Below are positions 25,926-35,224 of a stretch of 64,000 nucleotides of DNA, piece after piece. This DNA is from Bacteroides caecimuris (GTDB lineage: Bacteria > Bacteroidota > Bacteroidia > Bacteroidales > Bacteroidaceae). The number at the start of each line of letters is the position of its first letter. The first letter of the stretch is position 1. The notes under the pieces are model-generated. The model saw only the letters and a program-made list of their open reading frames with translations, had not been told where the DNA came from and did not search any database. The stretch is from assembly GCF_001688725.2 (NCBI RefSeq), contig NZ_CP015401.2:1364001-1428000 (forward strand), written 5' to 3'. Made by a program: the position numbers and the translations under genes.

Positions 25926-28900
25926 TTATCGACTGACAGTGGTTCTTCCTGCTTTGCTTCGTGCCTGTACGTTTACATCATACATCGCTTCACATTGAAC
26001 GGCAGGGAGAATAAAGTTACCAGCATAGGTTGCTTGTAACCTGACAGTGAATACCTTTGTCTCACCGCGGCGCAGATTGAAATAGGTCAATACCCTGTCA
26101 TCACGTATATCCTGATAGCTGTACTTGCTGACTGATTGACCGGAGCCGTTGGCTGCTGCGTTTTCCGTTTCGGGAGCAATCATTCTTTCATTGTATATTT
26201 CCCAACCGGATGGTATGATATGCGTCAGTGCCAGATTAGTGTAATCGGAAGTACCGCTGATATTGGATATCGAGGTGATAGCCATAAAGTCAGTTCCCTG
26301 TATGATGTCATTGACAGAGAGCGGTGTACCGTTTAGGTTAGCATATCTTATATCCATGCGGAGGTTATCGCTGATAGCCGATAACGTATCGTTTAATAAC
26401 TGCGTACGTGTGATAAGGTCTACGCTAAGCGCTCCCTTTCCTTGATTCTTCACAGAAACAGTGCCGGATTTTGGAGTGGTAGCGATCTCTTTTTCAAACA
26501 CAGCTTTGGCTGATTTTACAGCCGGTTGCTGTTTATCGTTCCATGACCACACAAAATCCAGTGTGCCTGACAGCTTTTCTGCCAGACGTCCCATTGCCAT
26601 CAGAGCAAAAGCGGTAGATTGTGTACTGAACCAATCCTCTTGTGACAGATTCTTAGAAACGACTTTCGCTTGTTGTAAAGCATCCCGTTCCCGGTTCATC
26701 AGGATGAGTGTTTCCAAAATCATTGCTTCGTCACGATCGGAAGAACCGTAAATCTGATTCATGGAAGAGTAGGGGTTCACCGTTGTTTCCACATTATACA
26801 CAAGTTCTTCAGCCGGTTTCATCTTTCCGGTCAGTGCGTATGCGGCTGCCAGCCTCCATTTGGCTTGAATAGATAATCCGGTCTGTTCTTTCATTCGGTT
26901 CATAGCTCCATATTCCGGTACTCCTGCCAATGCAAGGGTATATAAACGGAAGGCTTGTTGCAATTCCGACTGCCATTGCTGCCAACCGCTTGCTTCCTGT
27001 GGCATACGCCAGTTTTGTGCGGCTGCACGTTGGAAGCGCTTCCACTTGTTCAGTACATTCGCATGAACGGCATATCCTTTTTCCTGTGCAAGCGTCAGGA
27101 ACATTCCTGCATAAGAACTGATCCATTCGTCGGCAACAGCATTGCCCGGCCAATATACAAATCCGCCGTTGGGGAGCTGACGACCATAAATCTGCCGGAT
27201 AGCTTCCTGTACATTCGTCTTTATCTTTTCGGCTTCCGTCTTATCTATCGTCTTGAATTGAGCGACAAACAGAAGAGGCAGAGCTTTGGAAGTCAACTGC
27301 TCTGTGCAATGGTGCTGATAATTGTATAAGAAGTCGAACCGACGGCTGATATCTACCGAAGGTATGCGGGATACTTCCAGCTTGATCTGATTATTTGCGG
27401 AAGAACTGCTTAGGTTGTATGACAATTCTTTGCTTTGTCCGGCTTCTATCCATTGACTGTTGCGTAGAGTGACTATCGGATTCGGATTGCGTACGTCTAT
27501 TTCAATGGTTTCTTTGGTTTGTTGTCCGCCGCCATTTGCTGTCAGGTGGATCGTAGCCTTTCCGGTTTTGCTGCCTGTTTTTAAGGTAAAGAAGACAAGT
27601 TGGTCTCCCGGTTGGGTGAATTTGAGCGATTGTTGGTTAGCTCCTACAATCTGTACTCCTCCACCGGATGCCTGAAGGGATACGGTTACATTCTTCACTT
27701 GATTCTCCATCGCAAAGATATTGACCGGAACGGTAATTTCTTCCTGAATACTAAGCACGCAGGGCAAAGTAGACAACATCATCAATGGAGTTCGTACGAA
27801 GGCAGTCTTTTCCGCATTACCATAAGCACCATCCTGTCCGGCAACCACCATGGCACGTACCGAACCCACATACATCGGAAGTTTCAATGTATGCGTCTGG
27901 CTCTTTCCTTTTCCCAAATAGAAAGGACCTATGAACTTGACTACCGGTTTAAAACGGTTTGCTTTAGCATCGGCAGGTTTCAACGTAGCGTCTCCACCTG
28001 TGCTGAAAAGCGAACTGTAGCTTCCGGAAGAAGCTCCTAATACATTATCATACATATCCCATGTCCGGATGCCAAGCGCTTCGCGTGAATAGAAATCATT
28101 CCATGGGTCCGGGGTCTTGAAGTTGGTGAGATCCAATAAACCGTCGTCTACGATCGCTAATGTATAAGTCATCGGTTTACCGCTCTTTTCGCTGACGGTT
28201 ACGTTGAAGTTGGTTTCCGGGCGTAACACTTCCGGCATCTGTATCTGTGGTTGCAATACTGTCTGACTGTTAGTGACAAATACCGGAACAACGCCGTACA
28301 TACGGATAGGCAGGTCGTTGACTGTTTGCGCGTGAGGCTGTAACAGACTGATATGCAAATATACGTTCGGAGTCATCTCCGGTGTAATCTTGAATGTATA
28401 TTTCGTATCTCCCCCGTTGGAGACTTCTATCCATTCCTGACGCAAAACTGTCGAACCGTTTTCAATGGATACCAGTGCACGTCCTCCCGCTGCCGCAGGA
28501 ATGATGGCTGTGGCTGTTTCTCCAATTTCGTATGAATCTTTGTTCAGAGAGAAAGCAAGCATCTTGATACCGCTGGGATCTGTTTTGCTCGAACGTCCGC
28601 GCCATTCCGGCCAGTCTATATAAACGGTTCCTCCGGTGGCATGTCCGCTCTCTTTGTCTTTTACGTAAACCAGGTAGCGTCCCCATGACGGATAATCGAC
28701 GCGGAACTTGAAGGATGCTTTTCCGCCTCTTGTCTGTAAGTTGCCGCTGGCAACAGGTGTGATGGAACTGTTGTTGATGTAAGTGCCAAAAGATTCACCG
28801 CTGTTCTCCCACCACCAGCTCCAGCCGATGCGGTATATTTTGTATTCCAGATTAGTACGGTTCACTAACTGTCCCTGCGTGTTTACAGTCACAATATCGA

Positions 28901-31556
28901 ATACATGATCTTTGTCCGTTTCAATATATTTGCCTTTCGGTTGGTTCAAGTTGATACCGACGTAAGATGTAAATGGCGAGAACGGGATTGTTTGGGTATA
29001 GATGCTGGCATCTCCTCCTGGTTCGAATACACGGGTGGTGAAAGTTGCATTCAACATACCCGGTGCTTCTGTTGCGGTCGGAACTTTCAGTGTGACGCTG
29101 GCTTTTCCTTCTGCATCTAGTGTACCGTCAAATATATCTGTTTTGATAGTTGTGAAATCCGTAGCCGGATTATTGAAGATATATTGTCCGTAATTCTTAA
29201 ACTGTGTATTCACTTTAGATAAAGACATTTCTATTTTAGCTTTCAAGCTGGAGGCAGTGGCTCCTGTCAGCCAGGTTGAAGTGAGTGGGGCGTAGACGTC
29301 TTTGTCCGCAGCTTGAAGAACCTTCGGTAATGCCAAGTTTATTTTCAAGCGGTTGGGCTTTATGGTTTCGATGCGCAATCCTTTGTGGAAGGTGGTTCCA
29401 CCTACCTTAATATATGCATTCCAGAGTCCGGTCGGATCTGTTGCCTGTGTCGGAATGTCGAATGTATAGAATCCGTTTATTCCTTGCGTTGAAATCATTT
29501 TGGTGTAGAACTGTCCTCTCGGATTGTATATCTCCAGTGCTACGGGATGCTTGTCGGGGATTCTCTTTTCGCGATCCTCCAATATAAAGGAAATGTGCAA
29601 TGTGTCTCCCGGTCGCCATACTCCTCTTTCGCCATATATGAATCCTTTCAATCCCTTTTGAATATCCTTTCCTCCCACGTCGAATCTGCTGACGGACTGC
29701 TCTTCACCGTCTACGACACGTACGTATGCCTTTTGCTTTTCCGATTCTGCCACGATAATGAAAGGTACACCCTTCGGAGTGATTTCAACGAACCCATCTC
29801 CGTTAGTTTCTCCCTTACCTATGGGTTGTAATTGGAAGTTATATGCTGTTACTTGTGCTTTTTCTATCGGTTTGGTGTCCAATATATTGCTTACGGCAAT
29901 CCATAGTTTGTTCAGTGAGTTTCGTTTTACAATCATTCCCAGATTGGAAGCAAACACATTACATGCAGCAATTCGGTCTGAATTCATATAATAAGATGGA
30001 TGACAAGGATTGTCGCGTTCCGTCCATCGGTACACGCTCCAGTCCATTGTTCCCCCGTTGTAATAATAGTAAGCTTCGGGCGTATTCCAGATGGCTTCAT
30101 CTTCTTCGGACAAGACATTTCCACTTACTTTGGTCAACCCATCGGATGTGTTGCTGTCGGCGAATTTCATATCCTGATTCTCGTTTCCTCCACAAGGATA
30201 AGCAGAATATTCCTGACGGAATGAAAGTATGACACGGTATATGGCACCCGGCTCCTGGTGAATCAACCCGGCAAGGTCTATTGAATAATCTCCCCAATGA
30301 TGAATGTCTTTGGAAGCATCTTTGGCAAGCCATAATGTTTTCTTATAAACCAGCCTTCCTGAGCGGCGTAGTTCATTGGCTGAGGCGAGCGAATTGGTTT
30401 GCATGAACATCAATACATTATTCTCGAAGATACGGATCACACTCAAATCCACAGCATACAGATTGACAGCCCTGAAAGGAATAATCAGATTTTTCGAATC
30501 GGGCAGGATGGCGGCGGAGGTAGACATCTCTACTTGTGGTTTCAGACTAACTTCACTGAACGAGATCGTATGTGAAGTTCCCAGCGCTTTACCTTGACTG
30601 TCTTTGACTCCTTCATGGATATTCAGTGTCAGTTTATTCTGCGTGTTTGCTTCGAAATAGATGAAGACTCTGTTCTCGTTGATTTGGAAGATAGATGAAG
30701 AGACTTCCGGGATTTCAATCAGTCCTTTTAAATCCTGGGTAGTGGATAAAGGAGCGGAGAAAACAATCTCAATTCCGTTTTCCGGTTGTTCAATGCGTTC
30801 GGCAGACATAAAACGGAAGCAATCCTTGGCGGGTATCAGCACTTCTTCGCTTTGTTTGCGGTCGATGCCGGCTGGGTTACCATTGGCTGTAATGGTCAAT
30901 GGGTAATCATCAGCTTCTCTGGGTATTTGTCTGATGTTGAACTGATACCGGGTAAGGTTGTCTGTCGCGGTGACTTCTACCGGATAACTCTTCTTGCCAT
31001 CGCTGGCAGTCAGCATCTTTTCCACTTCCTCTTTTTTCACTACATCGCTGAAGCGTATTTCTCCTTTAATATTTATTTCATCCGGTTGGGTAGCTGTAAT
31101 TGGTAACGACTCCAACTGCAAAGTGAAGTTACGTTCCTGCACACGGAATGAGAAGTTGAACTCTTTTAGTTTTTTGTCCACTTCGATGAAGTCTCCAAGC
31201 CGGAAAGTTCCTTCGTAGAGCGTTCCCGGTTTCAATGTTCCTTCTTCCGGCACAAACTCAATGGTGTTGTTGCTTACCCAGTATGCTTTTCCTTTTAATG
31301 AAGGGGAAAAGCTGAACGGATTGTTTTTTAACTCACTGTTCAGATCTACCATGGGCTGGTCATGGGTCAACTCTATGCGTATGGTGGAATTCTGTGAAAT
31401 GACTCCTCCCGTATACGCATTTACGTATGGTGCATAATCGGCGGAAGGAATAATGTCTTTTTGAGTATGTGTGCATGAATATAGGCACACAGTCATCATG
31501 ATAAGTAAGCATAGTCCGGTAGCACTGATGCTACGTGTAGTCTTTGTTAGTCTCAT
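25926..31556 (-). CDS. Alpha-2-macroglobulin family protein with thioester motif
   Basis: 1876 residues from the ATG at 31556. A promoter-like TATCTTTG (31585-31592, minus strand) places the TTG start at 31583 before the transcript. The lipoprotein signal ends LYSC. It shows the bacterial macroglobulin order: MG domains, the MG2-like GFIYGERGVWRPGDTLHISF region, a bait region, SFVDGLL-type segment YTLAIVDDGLLDLTNF, the macroglobulin segment RVKFIGPFYLGKGKSQTH, and then the thioester motif CTEQ (Cys1417) in YQHHCTEQLTSKALP. Such proteins are thought to trap proteases that enter the periplasm and to protect peptidoglycan repair by PbpC, whose gene follows. Confidence 0.92.
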   Translation of the reverse strand: MRLTKTTRSISATGLCLLIMMTVCLYSCTHTQKDIIPSADYAPYVNAYTGGVISQNSTIRIELTHDQPMVDLNSELKNNPFSFSPSLKGKAYWVSNNTIEFVPEEGTLKPGTLYEGTFRLGDFIEVDKKLKEFNFSFRVQERNFTLQLESLPITATQPDEINIKGEIRFSDVVKKEEVEKMLTASDGKKSYPVEVTATDNLTRYQFNIRQIPREADDYPLTITANGNPAGIDRKQSEEVLIPAKDCFRFMSAERIEQPENGIEIVFSAPLSTTQDLKGLIEIPEVSSSIFQINENRVFIYFEANTQNKLTLNIHEGVKDSQGKALGTSHTISFSEVSLKPQVEMSTSAAILPDSKNLIIPFRAVNLYAVDLSVIRIFENNVLMFMQTNSLASANELRRSGRLVYKKTLWLAKDASKDIHHWGDYSIDLAGLIHQEPGAIYRVILSFRQEYSAYPCGGNENQDMKFADSNTSDGLTKVSGNVLSEEDEAIWNTPEAYYYYNGGTMDWSVYRWTERDNPCHPSYYMNSDRIAACNVFASNLGMIVKRNSLNKLWIAVSNILDTKPIEKAQVTAYNFQLQPIGKGETNGDGFVEITPKGVPFIIVAESEKQKAYVRVVDGEEQSVSRFDVGGKDIQKGLKGFIYGERGVWRPGDTLHISFILEDREKRIPDKHPVALEIYNPRGQFYTKMISTQGINGFYTFDIPTQATDPTGLWNAYIKVGGTTFHKGLRIETIKPNRLKINLALPKVLQAADKDVYAPLTSTWLTGATASSLKAKIEMSLSKVNTQFKNYGQYIFNNPATDFTTIKTDIFDGTLDAEGKASVTLKVPTATEAPGMLNATFTTRVFEPGGDASIYTQTIPFSPFTSYVGINLNQPKGKYIETDKDHVFDIVTVNTQGQLVNRTNLEYKIYRIGWSWWWENSGESFGTYINNSSITPVASGNLQTRGGKASFKFRVDYPSWGRYLVYVKDKESGHATGGTVYIDWPEWRGRSSKTDPSGIKMLAFSLNKDSYEIGETATAIIPAAAGGRALVSIENGSTVLRQEWIEVSNGGDTKYTFKITPEMTPNVYLHISLLQPHAQTVNDLPIRMYGVVPVFVTNSQTVLQPQIQMPEVLRPETNFNVTVSEKSGKPMTYTLAIVDDGLLDLTNFKTPDPWNDFYSREALGIRTWDMYDNVLGASSGSYSSLFSTGGDATLKPADAKANRFKPVVKFIGPFYLGKGKSQTHTLKLPMYVGSVRAMVVAGQDGAYGNAEKTAFVRTPLMMLSTLPCVLSIQEEITVPVNIFAMENQVKNVTVSLQASGGGVQIVGANQQSLKFTQPGDQLVFFTLKTGSKTGKATIHLTANGGGQQTKETIEIDVRNPNPIVTLRNSQWIEAGQSKELSYNLSSSSANNQIKLEVSRIPSVDISRRFDFLYNYQHHCTEQLTSKALPLLFVAQFKTIDKTEAEKIKTNVQEAIRQIYGRQLPNGGFVYWPGNAVADEWISSYAGMFLTLAQEKGYAVHANVLNKWKRFQRAAAQNWRMPQEASGWQQWQSELQQAFRLYTLALAGVPEYGAMNRMKEQTGLSIQAKWRLAAAYALTGKMKPAEELVYNVETTVNPYSSMNQIYGSSDRDEAMILETLILMNRERDALQQAKVVSKNLSQEDWFSTQSTAFALMAMGRLAEKLSGTLDFVWSWNDKQQPAVKSAKAVFEKEIATTPKSGTVSVKNQGKGALSVDLITRTQLLNDTLSAISDNLRMDIRYANLNGTPLSVNDIIQGTDFMAITSISNISGTSDYTNLALTHIIPSGWEIYNERMIAPETENAAANGSGQSVSKYSYQDIRDDRVLTYFNLRRGETKVFTVRLQATYAGNFILPAVQCEAMYDVNVQARSKAGRTTVSR

Positions 31557-31655
31557 AGCGAAGAGTTTTTTATAATTCAACAAACAAAGATACAGCTTTT
31601 ATGCTAAATCCTTTGTTATTCTGATTATTTTTGCAAGTTCTTAATCAATTTATTT

Positions 31656-32057
31656 ATGGGAAAAAAGAAAGAATACAAAGAGGCTAATCGGCGATTTCTG
31701 AAAAATCTGTTTTTTCAGGAGGATGTTTTCGCGTTACCGTGTGGAATCTATTACAAAGTTTTGAAGACTGGCGAAGGTACGATCTCTCCGAGTGTGCGGA
31801 GTATTGTTACCGTGCATTACAAAGGAAGTCTGATTGACGGGCGGGTATTTGATAATTCTTATGAGCGTACCTGTCCGGATGCTTTGCGGCTTAGTGATGT
31901 AATAGAAGGTTGGCAGGTAGCACTTCAGAAAATGCACGTTGGGGATAAATGGATCATCTATATACCTTATGCAATGGGTTACGGTATTAAATCTTTTGAT
32001 TCTATTCCTGCTTACTCGACATTGATATTCGAAGTGGAACTACTGGCTGTCGCATAG
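31656..32057 (+). CDS. FKBP-type peptidyl-prolyl isomerase
   Basis: 133 residues of one FKBP domain preceded by a short basic tail (MGKKKEYKEANRRFLKNLF). Visible parts are VLKTGEGTISPSVRSIVTVHYKGSLIDG, the FDNSYERT strand, VIEGWQVALQKMHVGDKWIIYIP and the final YSTLIFEVELL. These are the active-site regions of FKBPs, here with small changes from the usual. It lacks a signal peptide and should be cytoplasmic, although membrane-attached relatives exist. The gene is divergent from the macroglobulin gene. Confidence 0.85.
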   Translation: MGKKKEYKEANRRFLKNLFFQEDVFALPCGIYYKVLKTGEGTISPSVRSIVTVHYKGSLIDGRVFDNSYERTCPDALRLSDVIEGWQVALQKMHVGDKWIIYIPYAMGYGIKSFDSIPAYSTLIFEVELLAVA

Positions 32058-32192
32058 GGATGGATGCTGAGGCGTAATAAAATAGTAATAGTAAAATGAT
32101 ATAGCATCCTATTTCATAATTCTGTTCTGATTGTGATTGCAGGACCTAATGCGACTACTTGTAAGAAAACGGTCGCGAATAAGTCACAAACC

Positions 32193-32531
32193 TTATATAT
32201 TTAGTAATGCTGTTACTTCATTTTTTAGTTTTGGTAAATGATTAATAACCATACTCCAAAGTATATCTACAGATAGACTATCATAGCCATGTATGATATA
32301 ATTCCTGGCATCTACTATTTTACGAGAATTGGTTATAGCTATATCTTTATCAACTTTTAGTATTCTATTCATAGCTTCACCAATAATTTCTATGTTTCTT
32401 TCAACGGCTCGTCTAAGGCATAGGTTACTATAGAAGTCATCATAAACTTTAGGAGCATTGCCAAAGAAACTTTCTACTTCTTCAATGGCAGTTAGAATAT
32501 CTTGCAAGTGTTTCTTTATTAATTCATCCAT
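32193..32531 (-). CDS. hepT: HepT-like HEPN-domain toxin
   Basis: 112 residues. The HEPN motif R-N-Y-I-I-H-G-Y in ARNYIIHGYDS (the RX4HXY RNase motif) lies at about 85. The four-helix layout and the DUF86 features NLCLRRAVERNIEIIGEAMNRI are present. In the known HepT/MntA systems this protein is the RNase toxin and the partner nucleotidyltransferase silences it by adding AMP near the HEPN motif. The start ATG lies inside the end of the partner gene, with an overlap of 8 bases. Confidence 0.85.
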   Translation of the reverse strand: MDELIKKHLQDILTAIEEVESFFGNAPKVYDDFYSNLCLRRAVERNIEIIGEAMNRILKVDKDIAITNSRKIVDARNYIIHGYDSLSVDILWSMVINHLPKLKNEVTALLNI

Positions 32532-32823
32532 AGATTAAAGTTTTAGTTGCATCCACATTCTTCTTCAAATATGGATTCTTAATAGTCTGTTCTTCCAGTA
32601 AGTCTACTTTTCTACCAAACAAATTTTCTAAAGCATATTTGAAATCAAAGAAATTATCAAAATAATCGCTTACTTCTGCCTTATTAAAATCGACAACTAA
32701 ATCAACATCGCTGTTGTCGTTAAAACGACTCGTAAGAACAGAACCAAAGACAAATAATTTATGTACCTTATGTTTTTTGCATAGGTCAATTATCTTTTGG
32801 CTATTATTTTCAATCAGCTTCAT
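32524..32823 (-). CDS. mntA: MntA-like minimal nucleotidyltransferase (antitoxin of HepT)
   Basis: 99 residues from the ATG at 32823, which follows a good ribosome-binding site (AAGGAG). The nucleotidyltransferase signature G-S-(x10)-D-x-D is seen as FGSVLTSRFNDNSDVDLVV, and a second acidic residue is in GRKVDLLEE. It precedes and overlaps the HepT gene, the usual antitoxin-first order. A promoter (TATCTTTG, 32844-32851, minus strand) lies 20 bases upstream. Confidence 0.82.
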   Translation of the reverse strand: MKLIENNSQKIIDLCKKHKVHKLFVFGSVLTSRFNDNSDVDLVVDFNKAEVSDYFDNFFDFKYALENLFGRKVDLLEEQTIKNPYLKKNVDATKTLIYG

Positions 32824-32843
32824 AGGTGTATCTCCTTTCAATG

Positions 32844-32874
32844 CAAAGATAATTAATAACTCTTACTTTAACAA
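32844..32874 (-). promoter_or_regulatory. Promoter of the HepT/MntA pair
   Basis: On the minus strand TTG (32872-32874) and TATCTTTG (32844-32851), 20 bases apart, then a short leader to the ATG at 32823. Confidence 0.55.
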
Positions 32875-33074
32875 GGTATCATTAGGGATAGTTGTATTAA
32901 TACTCTACTTTTTTGCATTGGACTAATAAATACTTTCTTTTTTAGTTTAAAGTAGTATCTATGTCCATCTTAGTAAAGTGAAATTAGTATTAGGTAGGAA
33001 TGCAAAACTAAACTATATTAGAAAGGTAGGAGAGAGGTAAATCAGCAGTTCAACCTATGAACATACTGAAAATA

Positions 33075-33109
33075 AAAATCCCCATAACCTTGTCAGTTAC
33101 AGGGATTTA
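33075..33109 (-). terminator. Terminator after the GGGtGRT gene
   Basis: On the minus strand a 13-bp stem with two mismatches (AAATCCCTGTAAC pairing with GTTATGGGGATTT), loop of 7, followed by a T-rich run. It ends the Fe-S scaffold/GGGtGRT transcript. Confidence 0.7.
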
Positions 33110-33129
33110 CTATATGGAAATTGCTTAAA

Positions 33130-34140
33130 TTACTTGCTCAAAGCCTGAGCTACGTCTACAGCACAAGCCACAGTACAACCTACCATCGGGTTGTTACCAA
33201 TTCCCAGGAATCCCATCATTTCTACGTGAGCAGGAACTGATGAAGAACCAGCGAACTGAGCGTCAGAGTGCATACGACCCATAGTATCTGTCATACCGTA
33301 TGAAGCAGGACCGGCAGCCATGTTATCCGGGTGAAGAGTACGGCCTGTACCACCACCTGAAGCTACAGAGAAATATGGTTTACCAGCAAGAACACGTTCT
33401 TTCTTGTAAGTACCTGCAACTGGATGTTGGAAACGAGTCGGGTTAGTAGAGTTACCTGTGATAGATACGTCTACACCTTCTTTCCACATAATAGCTACAC
33501 CTTCGCGAACGTCGTCAGCACCATAACATTTTACTTTAGCACGAGGACCGTCAGAGTAAGCGATTTCGCGAACAACTTTCAGTTCACCGGTAAAGTAATC
33601 GAATTGAGTCTGAACGTATGTAAAGCCGTTGATACGAGAGATGATCTGAGCAGCGTCTTTTCCAAGACCGTTCAAGATACAACGCAACGGTTCTTTACGT
33701 ACTTTGTCTGCTTTAGCAGCGATTTTGATAGCACCTTCAGCAGCAGCGAAAGATTCGTGACCTGCCAAGAAAGCGAAACATTTAGTTTCTTCGCGCAGCA
33801 ACATAGCAGCAAGGTTACCATGGCCGATACCAACCTTACGGTCGTCAGCTACAGAACCCGGGATGCAGAATGCTTGCAGACCGATACCGATAGCTTCGGC
33901 AGCTTCAGCAGCGTTTGTGCAACCTTTTTTAATAGCAATGGCAGTACCTACAACATAAGCCCATTTTGCATTTTCAAAACAGATAGGCTGAGTTTCTTCA
34001 CACGTTTTATAAGGATCAAGTCCATGAGCTTCACAGATAGCGTTAGCTTCTTCGATATCTTTGATGCCGTTAGCGTTCAAAGCAGCGATAATCTGTTTGA
34101 TACGACGGTCTTGGCTTTCGAATTTTACTTCTCTAATCAT
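33130..34140 (-). CDS. GGGtGRT protein
   Basis: 336 residues from the ATG at 34140, chosen because AAGGAGGA stands just before it. It contains the name-giving motif SVASGGGTGRTLHPDN at about 275. Other conserved parts are AICEAHGLDPYKTCEETQPICFENAKW, AFLAGHESFAAAEGAIKI and HVEMMGFLGIGNNPMVGCTVACAVDVA. The biochemical function is unknown. These proteins regularly sit beside an iron-sulfur scaffold-like gene, as here, 19 bases downstream of it. Translation coupling is likely. Confidence 0.88.
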   Translation of the reverse strand: MIREVKFESQDRRIKQIIAALNANGIKDIEEANAICEAHGLDPYKTCEETQPICFENAKWAYVVGTAIAIKKGCTNAAEAAEAIGIGLQAFCIPGSVADDRKVGIGHGNLAAMLLREETKCFAFLAGHESFAAAEGAIKIAAKADKVRKEPLRCILNGLGKDAAQIISRINGFTYVQTQFDYFTGELKVVREIAYSDGPRAKVKCYGADDVREGVAIMWKEGVDVSITGNSTNPTRFQHPVAGTYKKERVLAGKPYFSVASGGGTGRTLHPDNMAAGPASYGMTDTMGRMHSDAQFAGSSSVPAHVEMMGFLGIGNNPMVGCTVACAVDVAQALSK

Positions 34141-34159
34141 TGTTTCTTTCCTCCTTATA

Positions 34160-34861
34160 TTATTCGTGACGTGGATCAATAGATTTAACTGCTCCCTGTT
34201 CTGCTGTTACGCGTCCGTAAGTACCTGTAACTTTCTTCAAAGCTTCGTTAGCATCAGTACCCTTTTTGATTTCGTCCATGAACTTACCCATGTGTACGAA
34301 TTCGTATCCGCAGATTTCGTCGTTCTTGTCCAAGAAGATTTGTTTGATATAACCTTCTGCCATTTCAAGGTAACGAGGACCTTTAGCCAAAGTACCATAA
34401 AGAGTACCTACCTGGCTACGCAGACCTTTACCCAAGTCTTCCAAACCTGCACCGATGATCAAACCACCTTCAGAGAAAGCTGATTGAGTACGTCCGTATA
34501 CGATTTGCAAGAAAAGTTCGCGCATTGCAGTGTTGATAGCATCGCAAACAAGGTCAGTGTTCAATGCTTCAAGGATAGTTTTTCCCGGAAGGATTTCGGC
34601 AGCCATAGCAGCAGAGTGAGTCATACCGGAACATCCGATAGTTTCAACCAAAGCTTCCTGGATAATACCTTCTTTAACGTTCAGTGTCAGTTTACAAGCA
34701 CCTTGTTGAGGAGCGCACCAACCGATACCGTGTGTCAAACCAGAAATGTCAACGATTTCTTTAGATTTTACCCATTTGCCTTCTTCGGGTATGGGAGCCG
34801 GTCCGTGGTTAGGACCCTTCTTTACAACACACATGTGTTCCACTTCGTGTGAATAAGTCAT
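34160..34861 (-). CDS. Iron-sulfur cluster assembly scaffold (NifU/IscU-like) protein
   Basis: 233 residues from the ATG at 34861. The NifU-like domain has cysteines in GWCAPQQGACKL and TIGCSGMTHSA, which could bind a cluster. The C-terminal half (about 120-233) is unlike IscU and includes LIIGAGLEDLGKGLRSQ and YEFVHMGKFMDEIKK. In Bacteroidota this form travels with the GGGtGRT gene. A clear promoter and a leader of about 55 bases precede it. The longer open frame upstream of 34861 has no coding character. Confidence 0.82.
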   Translation of the reverse strand: MTYSHEVEHMCVVKKGPNHGPAPIPEEGKWVKSKEIVDISGLTHGIGWCAPQQGACKLTLNVKEGIIQEALVETIGCSGMTHSAAMAAEILPGKTILEALNTDLVCDAINTAMRELFLQIVYGRTQSAFSEGGLIIGAGLEDLGKGLRSQVGTLYGTLAKGPRYLEMAEGYIKQIFLDKNDEICGYEFVHMGKFMDEIKKGTDANEALKKVTGTYGRVTAEQGAVKSIDPRHE

Positions 34862-34923
34862 AATTAGCTCTTTTTTTAGTGATATAATTAAAAATACGTA
34901 GTTACGATTCTCTAAATCGCCCA

Positions 34924-34954
34924 CAAAGGTAGTCGATTTATTTGTTTCTGCAAA
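34924..34954 (-). promoter_or_regulatory. Promoter of the Fe-S scaffold/GGGtGRT operon
   Basis: On the minus strand TTTG (34951-34954) and TACCTTTG (34924-34931) with exactly 19 bases between them, the best match to the Bacteroides consensus in this window. Confidence 0.75.
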
Positions 34955-35224
34955 TCGCCTTTTATTACTTTTTTGTGAAAAGAGACAAATCTGTTTACGT
35001 TTTTTCTCCGTTTGTAAAGTCGGGATTGCATTTGTGAAAGATTGAATAGGCAAGAAAGTAATAACGGAAGCAAGTATAGATATGCTGCCTACCGTATATC
35101 GTTACATAAAAAAGACGCTCTCTACTTGCAAACGATTTTTCATTTTCATTTCTCATATTCTCATGGTTTTTTGATAAATATAAGATTATCAGGCGAATGT
35201 CTTATGAGAAATACTTCCTGAAAA

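Noticed and set aside
34061..34852. Serine- and phenylalanine-rich open frames on the + strand opposite the Fe-S scaffold and GGGtGRT genes
   Set aside because: Their composition is that of reverse complements of well-recognised genes and they have no start signals.
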